59,361 bases of DNA from Thermoanaerobacter uzonensis DSM 18761 (GCF_900129115.1 NZ_FQUR01000016.1:1-59361), one strand, 5' to 3'; positions 45,083-53,809 are shown, counted from the stretch's first letter. A program made the numbers and translations. The notes: generated from the sequence alone by a model not told the origin.

Positions 45083-47301
45083 GCTCCTATCAAATTAGAG
45101 GCTGCTGCTTCTTCATCTCCAAGTTCGTAATTAGATATTGGAATTTGATCCTTCCATAATTCATAATACTTTCCACCTAATCTCATTAATTCTTCATGAC
45201 TACCACTCTCTACAATCTTTCCTTTATCCATAACATATATGGTATCACTTCTCATGATAGTACTTAATCTATGAGCAATTATTATAGCAGTAATATCTTT
45301 ACTAAATTCATATATCATATTATGTATTGTTTTTTCGGTAGTACTATCCAAATTACTAGTAGCTTCATCCATTATTAATATATCAGGCTTTTTCAAGATT
45401 GCTCTTGCTATTGCAAGTCTTTGTTTTTGCCCACCAGATAAATTTGCACCATTTTCTTCTATCATAGTTTCATATCGTAAAGGTAGACTGTTAATAAAAT
45501 CATGAATCTGGGCTTTTTTACAAGCCTCTATTATTTCTTCTAATTCTATATTATCTGCTCCAAGAGTAAGATTTTCTCTGATAGTGCCATTAAAGAAAAA
45601 AGCACTCTGTGCTATGTATGCAATTTTTTCTCTTAAAACTTCTAAATTTATATCTTTTATGTTATATCCATTTATAAGTATTTCACCTTTCTCCGGTTGA
45701 TAAAAACTCATTAGGAGTTTTACCAGAGTCGTTTTACCCGAACCGCTTTCACCAACAAGTGCTATTTTTTTCCCTGAAGAGATGTGTAAAGTTATATCCT
45801 CTAAAACCTTCTGCCTTGTTCCATACCTAAAAGTTACATTTATAAAGTCTATATCTCCTCTTAATGATGCAGGATTGATCTTTTTATCTTCATTTTTGCT
45901 CTTTTCTATTTCTAAATCTAGTATTTCACCTAATCGGCTTGCTGCAACTAAGGCTGTCTGTACTTGGGGCTGAAGATTTATAAGATTTTCTATAGGCTCT
46001 AAAAAGTAAGCAAGTAAAGCATTAAAGGTTAAAAGTTCACCTATGGACAACCTGCCATGTATTACTTCATTGGCTCCAACCCATAGCAAAACAAGTCCAA
46101 ATACACTTTTTACTACACTTTTTAATGAAGATTGTAAATTATTTATCCACCCATTTTTAAAAGCACTTTTGACAAATTTTATGAATCTTTTTTCTGTTTC
46201 AAAATTTACCTTTTTCTCTGCATTGAATGCTTTTACAGTTTCAATTCCGTTTAATGATTCTACAAGATAAGACGTTAGTTTTGCGTTATTTTCCATCATT
46301 GTTCTATTTATGTTTTTTAAAGGATTGTTAAACACCCAGACAATAATAGCATATAAAACAACAGGAATAAGAGTTATACCGAATAACATATGATTTTGAC
46401 TATATAATATAGCACCACCTACTATAACCATTAATGTATCTATCATTATAGTAAGCGTCGCTCCTGATATAGCCTCCCTTATTCTTGCCGCATCATTAAA
46501 ACGAGATATTATTTCTCCTACTTCCCGCGTATCAAAGAAATTCATAGGCAGTTCAATGACATGATTGTAGTATCCAAGCATCAATGGTATATCAATATTT
46601 TGGCTTAAATATAGAAGTAACTGCGTTCTAAAGGCGTTTAATAAAACTTTAAAAACATATAATACAATGATTCCTATTGAGAACATATTGAGAGTTTTCA
46701 CTAATCCATTTGGAAGTATAGAATCCATTAAAAATTTAAAATAAAATGAACTTATAATTCCTAAGACAGTAAATATTAGGGATACAAAAAATATGTGTAC
46801 TATCAGTCTTTTTTGAGGTTTTAATAATGCAAAGAATCTTGAAAATAGTCCTTGTGTCTCATCCCCCTTTTTAAATTGAAACGTTGGCACCATAAGAATG
46901 AGTACGCCCGTCCATATTTTAAAAAATTCTTCGGGAGTATATCTTACGATTCCATTTGCAGGATCAGCAATAACTAATTCTTTTTTTGTTATCTTATGTA
47001 TTACCACATAATGAAGTAATCTCCCGTCAATAATCACATGGGCTATTGCAGGAAGCGGAAATTCATTAAAAATATCTTCGGGTTTGTTTGCTCTAACTCC
47101 TTTAGCTGTAAAACCAAGTTTTTCTGCTGCTTTTATTAAACCGTATGCACTTGTTCCCTGTTTATCTGTTCCTGCAACTTCTCTTATTTTCGATATTGGT
47201 ATTTTTAATCCATACTGTTTCGATATCGTCGCAAGACAAGCAGCACCACAATCTTTTATGTCATGTTGTTTAATGCATACATAGCGCTTAAATATGTTCA
47301 T
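45079..47301 (-). CDS. Bacteriocin-processing ABC exporter with C39 peptidase domain
   Basis: 740 residues: an N-terminal C39 protease (~1-140) with catalytic Cys18 in KDCGAACLATISKQYG and the His/Asp region HYVVIHKITKKELVIADP; a six-helix exporter domain (~160-450); and an ATPase with Walker A GESGSGKTT, signature LSGGQKQRLAIARA and Walker B ILIMDEATSNLD. Such proteins cut double-glycine leaders and export the mature peptide. It matches the four GG-leader peptides encoded upstream on the same strand and the HlyD partner encoded next. No lanthionine-forming enzyme is nearby, so the peptides are probably unmodified. Confidence 0.96.
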   Translation of the reverse strand: MNIFKRYVCIKQHDIKDCGAACLATISKQYGLKIPISKIREVAGTDKQGTSAYGLIKAAEKLGFTAKGVRANKPEDIFNEFPLPAIAHVIIDGRLLHYVVIHKITKKELVIADPANGIVRYTPEEFFKIWTGVLILMVPTFQFKKGDETQGLFSRFFALLKPQKRLIVHIFFVSLIFTVLGIISSFYFKFLMDSILPNGLVKTLNMFSIGIIVLYVFKVLLNAFRTQLLLYLSQNIDIPLMLGYYNHVIELPMNFFDTREVGEIISRFNDAARIREAISGATLTIMIDTLMVIVGGAILYSQNHMLFGITLIPVVLYAIIVWVFNNPLKNINRTMMENNAKLTSYLVESLNGIETVKAFNAEKKVNFETEKRFIKFVKSAFKNGWINNLQSSLKSVVKSVFGLVLLWVGANEVIHGRLSIGELLTFNALLAYFLEPIENLINLQPQVQTALVAASRLGEILDLEIEKSKNEDKKINPASLRGDIDFINVTFRYGTRQKVLEDITLHISSGKKIALVGESGSGKTTLVKLLMSFYQPEKGEILINGYNIKDINLEVLREKIAYIAQSAFFFNGTIRENLTLGADNIELEEIIEACKKAQIHDFINSLPLRYETMIEENGANLSGGQKQRLAIARAILKKPDILIMDEATSNLDSTTEKTIHNMIYEFSKDITAIIIAHRLSTIMRSDTIYVMDKGKIVESGSHEELMRLGGKYYELWKDQIPISNYELGDEEAAASNLIGA

Positions 47302-47354
47302 AATCTCTCACCTTTTATAAAATTATCAGTAACATCATTAAATCAATCATAAGA

Positions 47355-47620
47355 TTACAAGTTAAATATTAACGTATTTCTATTGGTAATTATGAAGAGC
47401 AGTACATCTATTATATTGTAAATACTAGGAATAGATAAAACAATCGCAAATGAACTTAACGTTTTATTTCTATAAATCAAATATGAATAATTTAAAATTA
47501 CTACCGCTAAAAAAGTTGAAATCATGTAAAATAAGCTATAGCTATGTAATATCCTAAAGATTATTGAAGCCACAATTATAAGTAAGGCCTTGTGATTATT
47601 TAAACTCTGCCTGCCCTATA
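47355..47620 (-). pseudogene. C-terminal fragment of a CPBP-family membrane protein
   Basis: The reading frame SLNNHKALLIIVASIIFRILHSYSLFYMISTF... (given here only as its start) parallels the C-terminal half of the CPBP protein at 50843-51325. Upstream an in-frame TAG interrupts it and the N-terminal half with the first catalytic motif is missing. A transposase remnant lies immediately beyond. The gene was probably broken by insertion and deletion. Confidence 0.75.
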
Positions 47621-47641
47621 AAGCATCATAAATATTTTAAT

Positions 47642-47936
47642 GACAAAAAGCATAGAGGCTGTACTAAGTATGTTATTATATCTTCCGATTATAGGTCTTC
47701 TATTAATAGAGACTCCATATATTTTAAGGCTGTCTATAGACTAAGAGTAGAATCAGAAAGATAAATTTAGATTTAAATCTCTGGATTTTGAAAAGGCTTA
47801 TGTTAGAAATATTAATTCTGTCAGCAGCCTTAATACTTTTGGCCATATTACTTTGCTTACTGTCGCTATTTTAGCTATTAAACTGGGTAAATTTGATGAG
47901 TTTAAATCTCTTAGTGGTCTGATGCAATCGGCTTAA
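47642..47936 (+). pseudogene. Transposase C-terminal remnant (DDE type, frameshifted)
   Basis: On the plus strand DKKHRGCTKYVIISSDYRSS...RLRVESER is followed, after a one-base shift, by DKFRFKSLDFEKAYVRN and ends LGKFDEFKSLSGLMQSA before a stop. The C-terminal order (CTKYV, DYR, RVESER, FK-LDFEKAYVRN) is that of a DDE transposase. The N-terminal half and the ends of the element are missing. Confidence 0.7.
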
Positions 47937-48203
47937 TTTTCAATGAATCTAGTTCAGGCCATTTTTTAACATTTGACCTCTACAGGATATTTATGTCCTT
48001 CTTTGGCACCTCTTTCGTTCTTTTCTTTTCACTTGTCACTTTCTTTCTGCTTGATTGGTCATTCCAATTACTATATATTGTATGTTATACATATTTTAGC
48101 TTTTGATCGTAATTATTTTTATTAATTTTTCACATCCCTACACAATTATTATAGATTTAACTCTGTCTTTCTTTATATCATTCATTCTGGATATTTATAT
48201 AGC
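47937..48203. other. Non-coding stretch after the transposase remnant
   Basis: About 270 bases with no supported gene, RNA or hairpin. It is T/C-rich on the plus strand and probably the decayed flank of the former insertion sequence. Confidence 0.5.
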
Positions 48204-48581
48204 CTATAACTGGCTAAAATCTTTTTTGGGCGGATTCTTAAAATCTATATATGATCCGTAAAAAATCAAAAATAAACCAACACTTAATAAAATAATATAT
48301 ATTGTACTAATAAAAGAATATCTCTCAAATATTACTGGAAATACATATGACATAATATGAGTTATATTAATTATAGAAGCAAAAATTGCACCTGCAGTTG
48401 AAGAAAACTTCATTTTAAATTTATACCGTAAAACATAAGAAGCAAAAAGTATCCAAAGTGATACAATATAAGGAAACAAATCATTTTTCTTTAAAATGCT
48501 TTTATAAATATTTATTATAATTAAAATAAATACCAGTAATAGTATGATATTAAAAATATAATTTTTGTTTAATTTTAACAT
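48204..48581 (-). CDS. Small membrane protein, candidate immunity protein
   Basis: The 125-residue protein has four predicted membrane helices (~8-24, 36-52, 62-80, 88-110) and a polar C-terminus. Ribosome site AAAGGAGAG. It lies just downstream of the GG-leader peptide gene at 48638-48898, separated by a hairpin. The same layout recurs at two other peptide genes in the island. No family is recognised. Immunity is inferred from position and membrane topology. Confidence 0.65.
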   Translation of the reverse strand: MLKLNKNYIFNIILLLVFILIIINIYKSILKKNDLFPYIVSLWILFASYVLRYKFKMKFSSTAGAIFASIINITHIMSYVFPVIFERYSFISTIYIILLSVGLFLIFYGSYIDFKNPPKKDFSQL

Positions 48582-48603
48582 GAAATATCTCTCCTTTGCA
48601 TTA

Positions 48604-48633
48604 ATAGAAGGGGGGTAAAAAATCCCCCTCTTT
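48604..48633 (-). terminator. Hairpin between a bacteriocin peptide gene and its membrane-protein gene
   Basis: GGGGG pairs with CCCCC around TAAAAAAT, extended by AAG/CTT, between 48581 and 48638. It probably terminates or attenuates so that much more peptide than membrane protein is made. Confidence 0.7.
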
Positions 48634-48637
48634 TGAA

Positions 48638-48898
48638 TTATCTAAAAAGATCTACGACACCATATCCCATTAAATAAACACCAGACAATATTGCACCAAT
48701 GCCACCTACAACTTCTCCAACTCTTCTAACCCCATTTTTTTCTTTTACTGAAGCCCCAATCATCTCTACACCTAATACTACTCCAGCAAGGCCTTCAAGA
48801 TAGTGTTCAGCTGCAGCTTTTATATCTCCACCATCAACAACTATTAAATCATCTTCTGTCAATTCCATAAATTCATTCATTGGTATTACAGCTTCCAT
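48638..48898 (-). CDS. Double-glycine-leader bacteriocin-like peptide A
   Basis: 86 residues from the ATG at 48898, with GGAGAGGAGGGAAAGG upstream; the frame extends 5' into the conserved leader DNA but lacks a ribosome site there. Leader MEAVIPMNEFMELTEDDL ends in VVDGG at residue 24, a C39 cleavage site. The mature part (~62 residues, DIKAAAEHYLEG...) is Gly-rich and partly hydrophobic with GVVLGVEMIG and GEVVGGIGAILSGVYLMG. It is less hydrophobic than peptide B. It is exported by the C39 transporter encoded downstream. Class II bacteriocin function is inferred. Confidence 0.82.
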   Translation of the reverse strand: MEAVIPMNEFMELTEDDLIVVDGGDIKAAAEHYLEGLAGVVLGVEMIGASVKEKNGVRRVGEVVGGIGAILSGVYLMGYGVVDLFR

Positions 48899-48904
48899 TC
48901 CTTT

Positions 48905-49162
48905 CCCTCCTCTCCTTTCTGACTCCAATCGCGTGATTTTCATCTATTTTTAACATGCCATGCATGGCAAATTTTTTATCACTTACGATATATGTAAAAC
49001 ACTCGCTTTTCTTTCTTAATTTTCTCTAAGCTCACATCTATTTCTATATCCTACCTTTAATTTAATATAAAATTTTTTCCTTGTCTACTACATTTTTCTG
49101 TAGTTTCACGTTCTTTTAATCTAAGCTAAAAAAGTAGGATTCTCTCTCCCATCTTATTTTCC
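48905..49162 (-). promoter_or_regulatory. Conserved upstream region, copy A (two palindromes)
   Basis: This ~250-bp region is nearly identical to 50195-50444 and clearly related to 54697-54915. All three precede GG-leader peptide genes. It contains the perfect palindrome TGCCATGCATGGCA (48956-48969) and the inverted repeat CTACATTTTTCTGTAG (49088-49103). On the gene strand a TAGACA lies just after the second repeat, 16 bases before TTAAAT, a possible promoter. Confidence 0.85.
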
Positions 49163-49170
49163 CCTTATCT

Positions 49171-49265
49171 TTAGGTTCTATTGGTTCTATCAAGAGCTAA
49201 CACCAACTGAGACAGACCATTTACCGTTGATGGAGGTAACTTTTTATTATTTTAGATCTGCTGTC
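49171..49265 (-). pseudogene. Transposase remnant with LALDRTN motif
   Basis: On the minus strand the frame reads LPPSTVNGLSQLVLALDRTN and then stops three codons later. LALDRTN(W) is the first catalytic-aspartate motif of IS4-like DDE transposases. The reading frame is only ~25 codons and the rest of the element is gone. Confidence 0.6.
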
Positions 49266-49525
49266 CTATTTTATTCCTGCATATTTTAAAATATTTAATT
49301 TATTCAGTAGATTAACTAATTTACCAAGTTTCTTTCATATTCACCATTTCTTTATAACTATTTTAATACTTAATAATATAAAAATAAGCTGCATCGCAAT
49401 TTTTTATTTTAGGTTGTTTTGTGTATATGTAACGTTTTAATGTACACCTTTTATTCTTAAATTTACTTTATGTTTATCGAGTGTATTATACTACTCATTA
49501 CATTTTTTAAGTTTGCTAATTAAAA
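49266..49525. other. Non-coding AT-rich stretch
   Basis: About 260 bases of AT-rich sequence with many stop codons in all frames. I see no gene, hairpin or repeat that can be supported. Confidence 0.5.
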
Positions 49526-49846
49526 TTAAATTCCCATTATAGAAAAACATATAGTCAATAAAACTGATATGGAAATACCCCATATAAATCCTATAATTAT
49601 TTTTTCTTTCACTTCATCAGGTTGTTTCAATGGGGAATACTTGTAATTCTTAGTGTATACTATATAATTAAGTATTAAAATTACACATGGGTCAAATATC
49701 AAAGCTATTACTACTATAATATTTGTATTAGCAATATTACCTGAAATCAATAAGTTCATTAAAAATACCAAAGAAGATAAAACTGAAATTATAGAAATTA
49801 AAAAAGTCAAAAAAAACAATAGTTTTTTCATTTTCTTAGAACGCAT
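49526..49846 (-). CDS. Small membrane protein, candidate immunity protein
   Basis: About 106 residues from the ATG at 49846, chosen because GAGG lies eight bases upstream. Three predicted helices (~8-32, 40-60, 82-104) and a Lys-rich loop (KNYKYSPLKQPDEVKEK). It lies directly downstream of peptide B (49921-50190) behind a long perfect hairpin. It is not similar to the neighbouring 125-residue protein by eye. Immunity is inferred from position only. Confidence 0.65.
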   Translation of the reverse strand: MRSKKMKKLLFFLTFLISIISVLSSLVFLMNLLISGNIANTNIIVVIALIFDPCVILILNYIVYTKNYKYSPLKQPDEVKEKIIIGFIWGISISVLLTICFSIMGI

Positions 49847-49870
49847 TTTATCGTACCTCATTTCTTTAGT

Positions 49871-49908
49871 TTCGAGTTATCAGCAAGTAAACTTGCTGAT
49901 AACTCGAA
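49871..49908 (-). terminator. Long perfect hairpin between peptide B and its membrane-protein gene
   Basis: TTCGAGTTATCAGCAAGT pairs perfectly with ACTTGCTGATAACTCGAA (18 bp, 2-base loop). There is no T-tract after it on the gene strand, so it may stabilise the peptide mRNA or be an RNase processing site. Confidence 0.8.
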
Positions 49909-49920
49909 GTTTCAATTAGA

Positions 49921-50190
49921 TTAATGACTAAAACCATAGCCAATTGTTGCACCGCCTATACCAGATGCAGCAACTGTCAAACCTGCAAGTGCAATTTCAC
50001 CTGATGTTCCAGCTCCTAAGATAACAGCTACAGGTACAAAAGCAAGTCCAGCACTAACCGCTAAAGCCGCAGCTCCTAATACAATGCCTGTACCTGCTGC
50101 AACAACAGCCCAATTAACTCCACCATCAATAACCATTAAATCATCTTCTGTCAATTCCATAAATTCATTCATTGGTATTACAGCTTCCAT
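49921..50190 (-). CDS. Double-glycine-leader bacteriocin-like peptide B
   Basis: 89 residues. Leader MEAVIPMNEFMELTEDDL ends in MVIDGG (residue 24) and is almost identical to that of peptide A. The mature part (~65 residues, VNWAVVAAGTGIVLGAAALA...) is strongly hydrophobic with GxxxG motifs, as in two-peptide or circular-like class II bacteriocins. Ribosome site GGGGGGAAGGA. Upstream region copy B precedes it. Processing by the C39 exporter is expected. Confidence 0.88.
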   Translation of the reverse strand: MEAVIPMNEFMELTEDDLMVIDGGVNWAVVAAGTGIVLGAAALAVSAGLAFVPVAVILGAGTSGEIALAGLTVAASGIGGATIGYGFSH

Positions 50191-50194
50191 TCCT

Positions 50195-50444
50195 TCCCCC
50201 CCTCATTTCTGACTCCAATCGCGCGATTTTCATCTATTTTTAACATGCCATGCATGGCAAATTTTTTATCACTTACGATATATGTAAAACACTCGCTTTT
50301 CTTTCTTGATTTTCTCTAAGCTCACATCTATTTCTATATCCTACCTTTAATTTAATATAAAATTTTTTCCTTGTCTACTACATTTTTCTGTAGTTTCACG
50401 TTCTTTTAATCTAAGCTAAAAAAGTAGGATTCTCTCTCCCATCT
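50195..50444 (-). promoter_or_regulatory. Conserved upstream region, copy B (two palindromes)
   Basis: It is nearly identical to copy A over ~245 bases, with TGCCATGCATGGCA at 50246-50259 and CTACATTTTTCTGTAG at 50378-50393. Identity ends sharply near 50444, which indicates a recent duplication of promoter plus leader. Confidence 0.87.
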
Positions 50445-50842
50445 GTATTGTAAATTAATATGTACCGCATGAAAATATTTTTAAGGATGGATGTCATTTT
50501 TATCATACAATGGTAAAACTTTTATTGTTATGAAAGCTTTAAGATTCGTTACAATTTCTAACCTTTAGATATATCTTCTAATTACATGTTATCTACTAAT
50601 AAAAAATTTTTTGTAATTTAAGGTTTCCTATAAATGAAGATTAAATCAGAAAGATAAATTTAGATTTAAAACTCTGAATTCCGAAAAGCTATTGTCTGAT
50701 TGTTGGTGTTAATTACTATGTGCTATATAACATATTTATACAATTATACAGGCTTAACTAATCGCTCCTATGCCTATTAATCTTGTTGATTATAAGTATA
50801 AATAGTTATAACTAAAAACCCAAATAAATGGTATGAAAAGTT
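50445..50842. other. Decayed intergenic region with transposase and small-ORF remnants
   Basis: About 400 bases without an intact gene. Bases 50645-50693 repeat the transposase segment at 47750-47800 (TCAGAAAGATAAATTTAGATTTAAA is shared in part). Bases ~50670-50760 match 53810-53866. Bases ~50780-50848 are a frameshifted copy of the 28-codon gene at 52167-52253 (shared block AATGGTATGAAAAGTTT). Confidence 0.65.
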
Positions 50843-51325
50843 TTAATTAAAAATTATCAATAATAATGCATTTATTATATTATGAATACTATGAATAGAT
50901 AAAACAATTTTAAATGGTGTCAAAGTTTTATTTTTATAGAATACATATGAATAATTCAAAATCAATCCTGCCAAAAATGTTGAAAAAATATAAATATAAC
51001 TATAACAATGCGATATACCAAAAATTATTGAAGCTACAATTATAAGTAATATTTTATGATTATTTAAATAATTTATTTTTTTTAATAAATAAATCAAAAC
51101 AACCTGATACAAGTACGTTTCAAATACTGGACTAATAATTCCAACTAAAATCAGCATTAATATTGGTGACATGTCAAATTTAGGACCATTAAAATTTATA
51201 TTTGAAATGTTCGTATATATTGCTATTACATTATCTATTAGAAAGGAAAATACCACCATTGTTAAGATATAACCAAAGTCAGAAACATTATTTATGTAAT
51301 TATAAAATATTTTATTAATCTTCAT
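50843..51325 (-). CDS. CPBP-family intramembrane metalloprotease-like protein
   Basis: The 160-residue membrane protein has four to five helices and the CPBP (Abi) motif series: VFETYLYQ (motif 1 with one Glu), FGISHCYSYIYIF (motif 2 His) and HSIHNIIN (motif 3 His...Asn). CPBP proteins are Rce1-like proteases; in bacteriocin loci they often give self-immunity. Motif 1 normally has EE-x-x-x-R; here only one Glu and a Gln in place of Arg. Ribosome site AAGGAG. It is the best-preserved of three related genes in the island. Confidence 0.75.
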   Translation of the reverse strand: MKINKIFYNYINNVSDFGYILTMVVFSFLIDNVIAIYTNISNINFNGPKFDMSPILMLILVGIISPVFETYLYQVVLIYLLKKINYLNNHKILLIIVASIIFGISHCYSYIYIFSTFLAGLILNYSYVFYKNKTLTPFKIVLSIHSIHNIINALLLIIFN

Positions 51326-51356
51326 TAAGATACTCCTTATCTTTGTTGTATACTAT

Positions 51357-51845
51357 TTAAATGGAAAAATTTAACTTTTCAATAAAAATTGTTATTACAG
51401 ATAATAAATTAGTTAACATATATATTAACAATATTACTGATTCTGAAGACATTTTTTTGTTATTATACAAAATATATGAATATGACAAAATAATGCCAAA
51501 TAAAAACATTGGAATAAAACTATTATAATACGTAATAGCTAAAAGTAAAGACGAGAAAAGTATTAATAGCAGGTTGTTTTTCACATTAACTCTCCTTAAA
51601 ATATTTATTACTATATGCTGGTACAAATAAGTGTTAATTATAGGATAAACAATTAGTAATTTCCCTAACACTTCTACGGTATTTAAAATTCCTTTATAAG
51701 GAATTATATTTGTTACATCTTGCGCAACAATTTTATTATTGAATATTATTGTCACTAAAAAATACGATAAAAATGATATTATAACAATATATTCTAAATC
51801 ATTTAGATCATTTAATAAATTTGCTAATTCATTTAATCTTTTCAT
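51357..51845 (-). CDS. CPBP-like membrane protein lacking the catalytic residues
   Basis: About 162 residues from the ATG at 51845 (GGAGC upstream). It aligns by eye with the preceding CPBP protein: INTYLYQHIVINILRRV for ETYLYQVVLIYLLKKI, and FLFGIILSYSYILYNNK for FLAGLILNYSYVFYKNK. The catalytic Glu is Asn, the motif 2 His is Tyr (AITYYNS), and the motif 3 His is gone (YMLTNLLS). It is probably an inactive binding or immunity paralogue. The two genes are adjacent and likely arose by duplication. Confidence 0.68.
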   Translation of the reverse strand: MKRLNELANLLNDLNDLEYIVIISFLSYFLVTIIFNNKIVAQDVTNIIPYKGILNTVEVLGKLLIVYPIINTYLYQHIVINILRRVNVKNNLLLILFSSLLLAITYYNSFIPMFLFGIILSYSYILYNNKKMSSESVILLIYMLTNLLSVITIFIEKLNFSI

Positions 51846-51890
51846 ATTTAATGCTCCTTTTACAATTATTTTTTTATATAACTTACACAT

Positions 51891-52166
51891 ATTTTATTGC
51901 TCTCTTAAAACCTTATATATTGGCATTACTTTTCCCATATTCAGAATCGTAATATTATTTATCTTTTCATTTGTAGACGTTTTACTGCTAGACTTACCAT
52001 ATTTGAGTATATTGAATCTTGGTATAATAGAAAAAGACTACATAGTAGTATAGGATATACTATGCAACAATTTGAGGATTTAATTAAAAAGTCAGCATAA
52101 AAATTTCGAGTTTTTGTGTCTACTATATTGACATAAATCCACATGATTCACTGTATCATACTTTTA
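51891..52166. other. Non-coding stretch with a small hairpin
   Basis: No supported gene. A palindromic segment CATAGTAGTATAGGATATACTATG lies near 52041-52064. The remainder is AT-rich with stops in all frames. Confidence 0.45.
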
Positions 52167-52253
52167 TTAGTCCTTTCGCCTATAAATTTTGCTAATTATA
52201 ATATAAATAGTTACAACCAGGAAACCTGTAATAAATGGTATGAAAAGTTTCAA
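52167..52253 (-). CDS. 28-residue single-helix membrane peptide
   Basis: A TTG at 52253 with an excellent ribosome site (GGAGGTGATTTAA directly upstream) starts MKLFIPFITGFLVVTIYIII, followed by SKIYRRKD and a stop. This is one membrane helix with a basic tail. It lies ~75 bases downstream of the M48 protease gene on the same strand. A frameshifted second copy is visible at ~50780-50848, so it was once duplicated with its neighbours. Function unknown; immunity or a small regulatory membrane peptide is possible. Confidence 0.6.
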   Translation of the reverse strand: MKLFIPFITGFLVVTIYIIISKIYRRKD

Positions 52254-52329
52254 TTAAATCACCTCCAAAAATATTAATCCTCACGAATAATTATTCACAT
52301 GTAAAATATCGAACAAAAAAGCTATTACA

Positions 52330-53490
52330 CTAATTTCTAAGCTTTTTATCTATAATCTCTTTTGATACTCTTTTGAGATACTCTATACGTTTATCAATAG
52401 GTGGATGTGATTGTAGCTTTTCTCCTAATTTGCTAATTCGTTTTACAGTATTATTTAATTCAGCGATTTTTAATAGTGCTGAAATATAAATTGTTACATC
52501 TATTCCGCTCCTAATTACATATTCGTCTGCAGATTGCTCTTGATTACGAATAATTGCAAGAATTAAATACATATATAAAATCAATCCAGAAAATGCTACC
52601 AAAATTCCAAAAGGGATTGAAATATGAATATACTTTTCTATATAATCCATAATACTCCCTAATAAAACCATAAGTGGATATATAAATAAAATTAATATTA
52701 TTCTTATTAAAAGATGCCATTTCTTCCAATGTCCAATTTCATGAGCAAGGACAGCTTTAATCTCATCAACATTCAAATTCTTAATTAAATAATCTGAAAT
52801 GAAAATATACTTCCCTCTTAAACCAGTAACAAATGCATTTGCTTCTCTACCTTTCATAGCCGGCCATTCATAAATTTTTACTTTGTGTATACTATATTCA
52901 GCCAAAAATTTACTTAGCTCTCTATTTAATTCATGATCTTTTAAAGGTTTTGCTTTTAACAGAAGTTTAACAATGTATGGATAAAACATACCCGCCAATA
53001 TAACAAAACCCACCCATACAAAATACTGCAACAATTCATTTTCTTTATATTCTCCTATAATAATAGCTCTACCAATAATAACTATAGAGGCCGGAATAAA
53101 AATCGTTAATAATTGTCTTATTGTACTATCAACTTCATCCCAATAAGTCAACTGAACATCCCTTATCTTTTTATATGTATTATGTGAAATAATTTGATCT
53201 AATATTACCAGCAAAGCAATTAATGCCCATACCAATATTAGTGATAATATTCTGTTTTTATGAACATCTATATATCCCATTATCTTTGCGATAGCAAATG
53301 CCGATATAAACAAAGATATTATTACAATTACTCCCTGTAAATATTGGTGTAAAAAATTAAATTTATAAAGCACATATTCTCGTAACATTTTTTTGTTATA
53401 ATACATATCTAATATTCTTTTGTTTATCCATATAGAAGTTATTATATTTAATAAAATTGCAGCACATATTAGTAATATATATATAATCAT
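52330..53490 (-). CDS. M48-family membrane metalloprotease (HtpX/Ste24-like)
   Basis: The 386-residue protein has about seven membrane helices and a zinc protease core: VLAHEIGHWKKWH (HExxH), third ligand Glu in NQEQSADEYVIRSG, and a C-terminal SHPPIDKRIEYLKR typical of the Ste24/HtpX group. The substrate region GREANAFVTG is also present. It would act in the membrane. It follows the truncated peptide gene at 53585 behind a hairpin, in the position held by small membrane proteins at the other peptides, so it may process peptides or give immunity. Ribosome site GGAGGC. Confidence 0.9.
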   Translation of the reverse strand: MIIYILLICAAILLNIITSIWINKRILDMYYNKKMLREYVLYKFNFLHQYLQGVIVIISLFISAFAIAKIMGYIDVHKNRILSLILVWALIALLVILDQIISHNTYKKIRDVQLTYWDEVDSTIRQLLTIFIPASIVIIGRAIIIGEYKENELLQYFVWVGFVILAGMFYPYIVKLLLKAKPLKDHELNRELSKFLAEYSIHKVKIYEWPAMKGREANAFVTGLRGKYIFISDYLIKNLNVDEIKAVLAHEIGHWKKWHLLIRIILILFIYPLMVLLGSIMDYIEKYIHISIPFGILVAFSGLILYMYLILAIIRNQEQSADEYVIRSGIDVTIYISALLKIAELNNTVKRISKLGEKLQSHPPIDKRIEYLKRVSKEIIDKKLRN

Positions 53491-53544
53491 AATATGCCTC
53501 CACAGAATCTTTGTTTTATTTCACTTAATTAAAAAAAATATAGC

Positions 53545-53574
53545 ATATGGCGGAATTAAATAATTCCGCCATAT
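53545..53574 (-). terminator. Perfect hairpin between the truncated peptide gene and the M48 gene
   Basis: ATATGGCGGAATT pairs with AATTCCGCCATAT (13 bp) around AAAT, just after the stop of the peptide gene. It corresponds to the hairpins at the other three peptide genes. Confidence 0.75.
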
Positions 53575-53584
53575 TTCATTATGT

Positions 53585-53803
53585 TTACCACCAGCCAAAA
53601 AGTGCATATGATGCAGCTCCGCCAAGTGCACCAAGAATTCCTCCACCTACAACGCCAGATACAGTTCCAACAACTGGAAGAGTCACGCTCCCTCCAGCAG
53701 CACCCGCTATTGCACCTGAAACTGCGCCTGTACCAATAGATTTCCCAAATTCCTTCCAAAACCAAGCTCCACCATTAATCATCATCAAACTTTCATCTGT
53801 CAA
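53585..53803 (-). pseudogene. Bacteriocin-like peptide D with truncated leader
   Basis: The frame includes LEFLELTDESLMMINGG, which matches the end of the leaders of peptides A-C, followed by a Gly-rich mature part (AWFWKEFGKSIGTGAVSGAI... ending SYALFGWW). The leader start is missing: upstream in frame is a TAG, and the sequence there (ACTCTAGATTTTGAAAAGGCT) matches the transposase remnant. The only possible start, TTG at 53803, has no ribosome site. The mature segment is intact, so it is a recently silenced or mis-joined gene. Confidence 0.72.
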
Positions 53804-53809
53804 TTCTAG

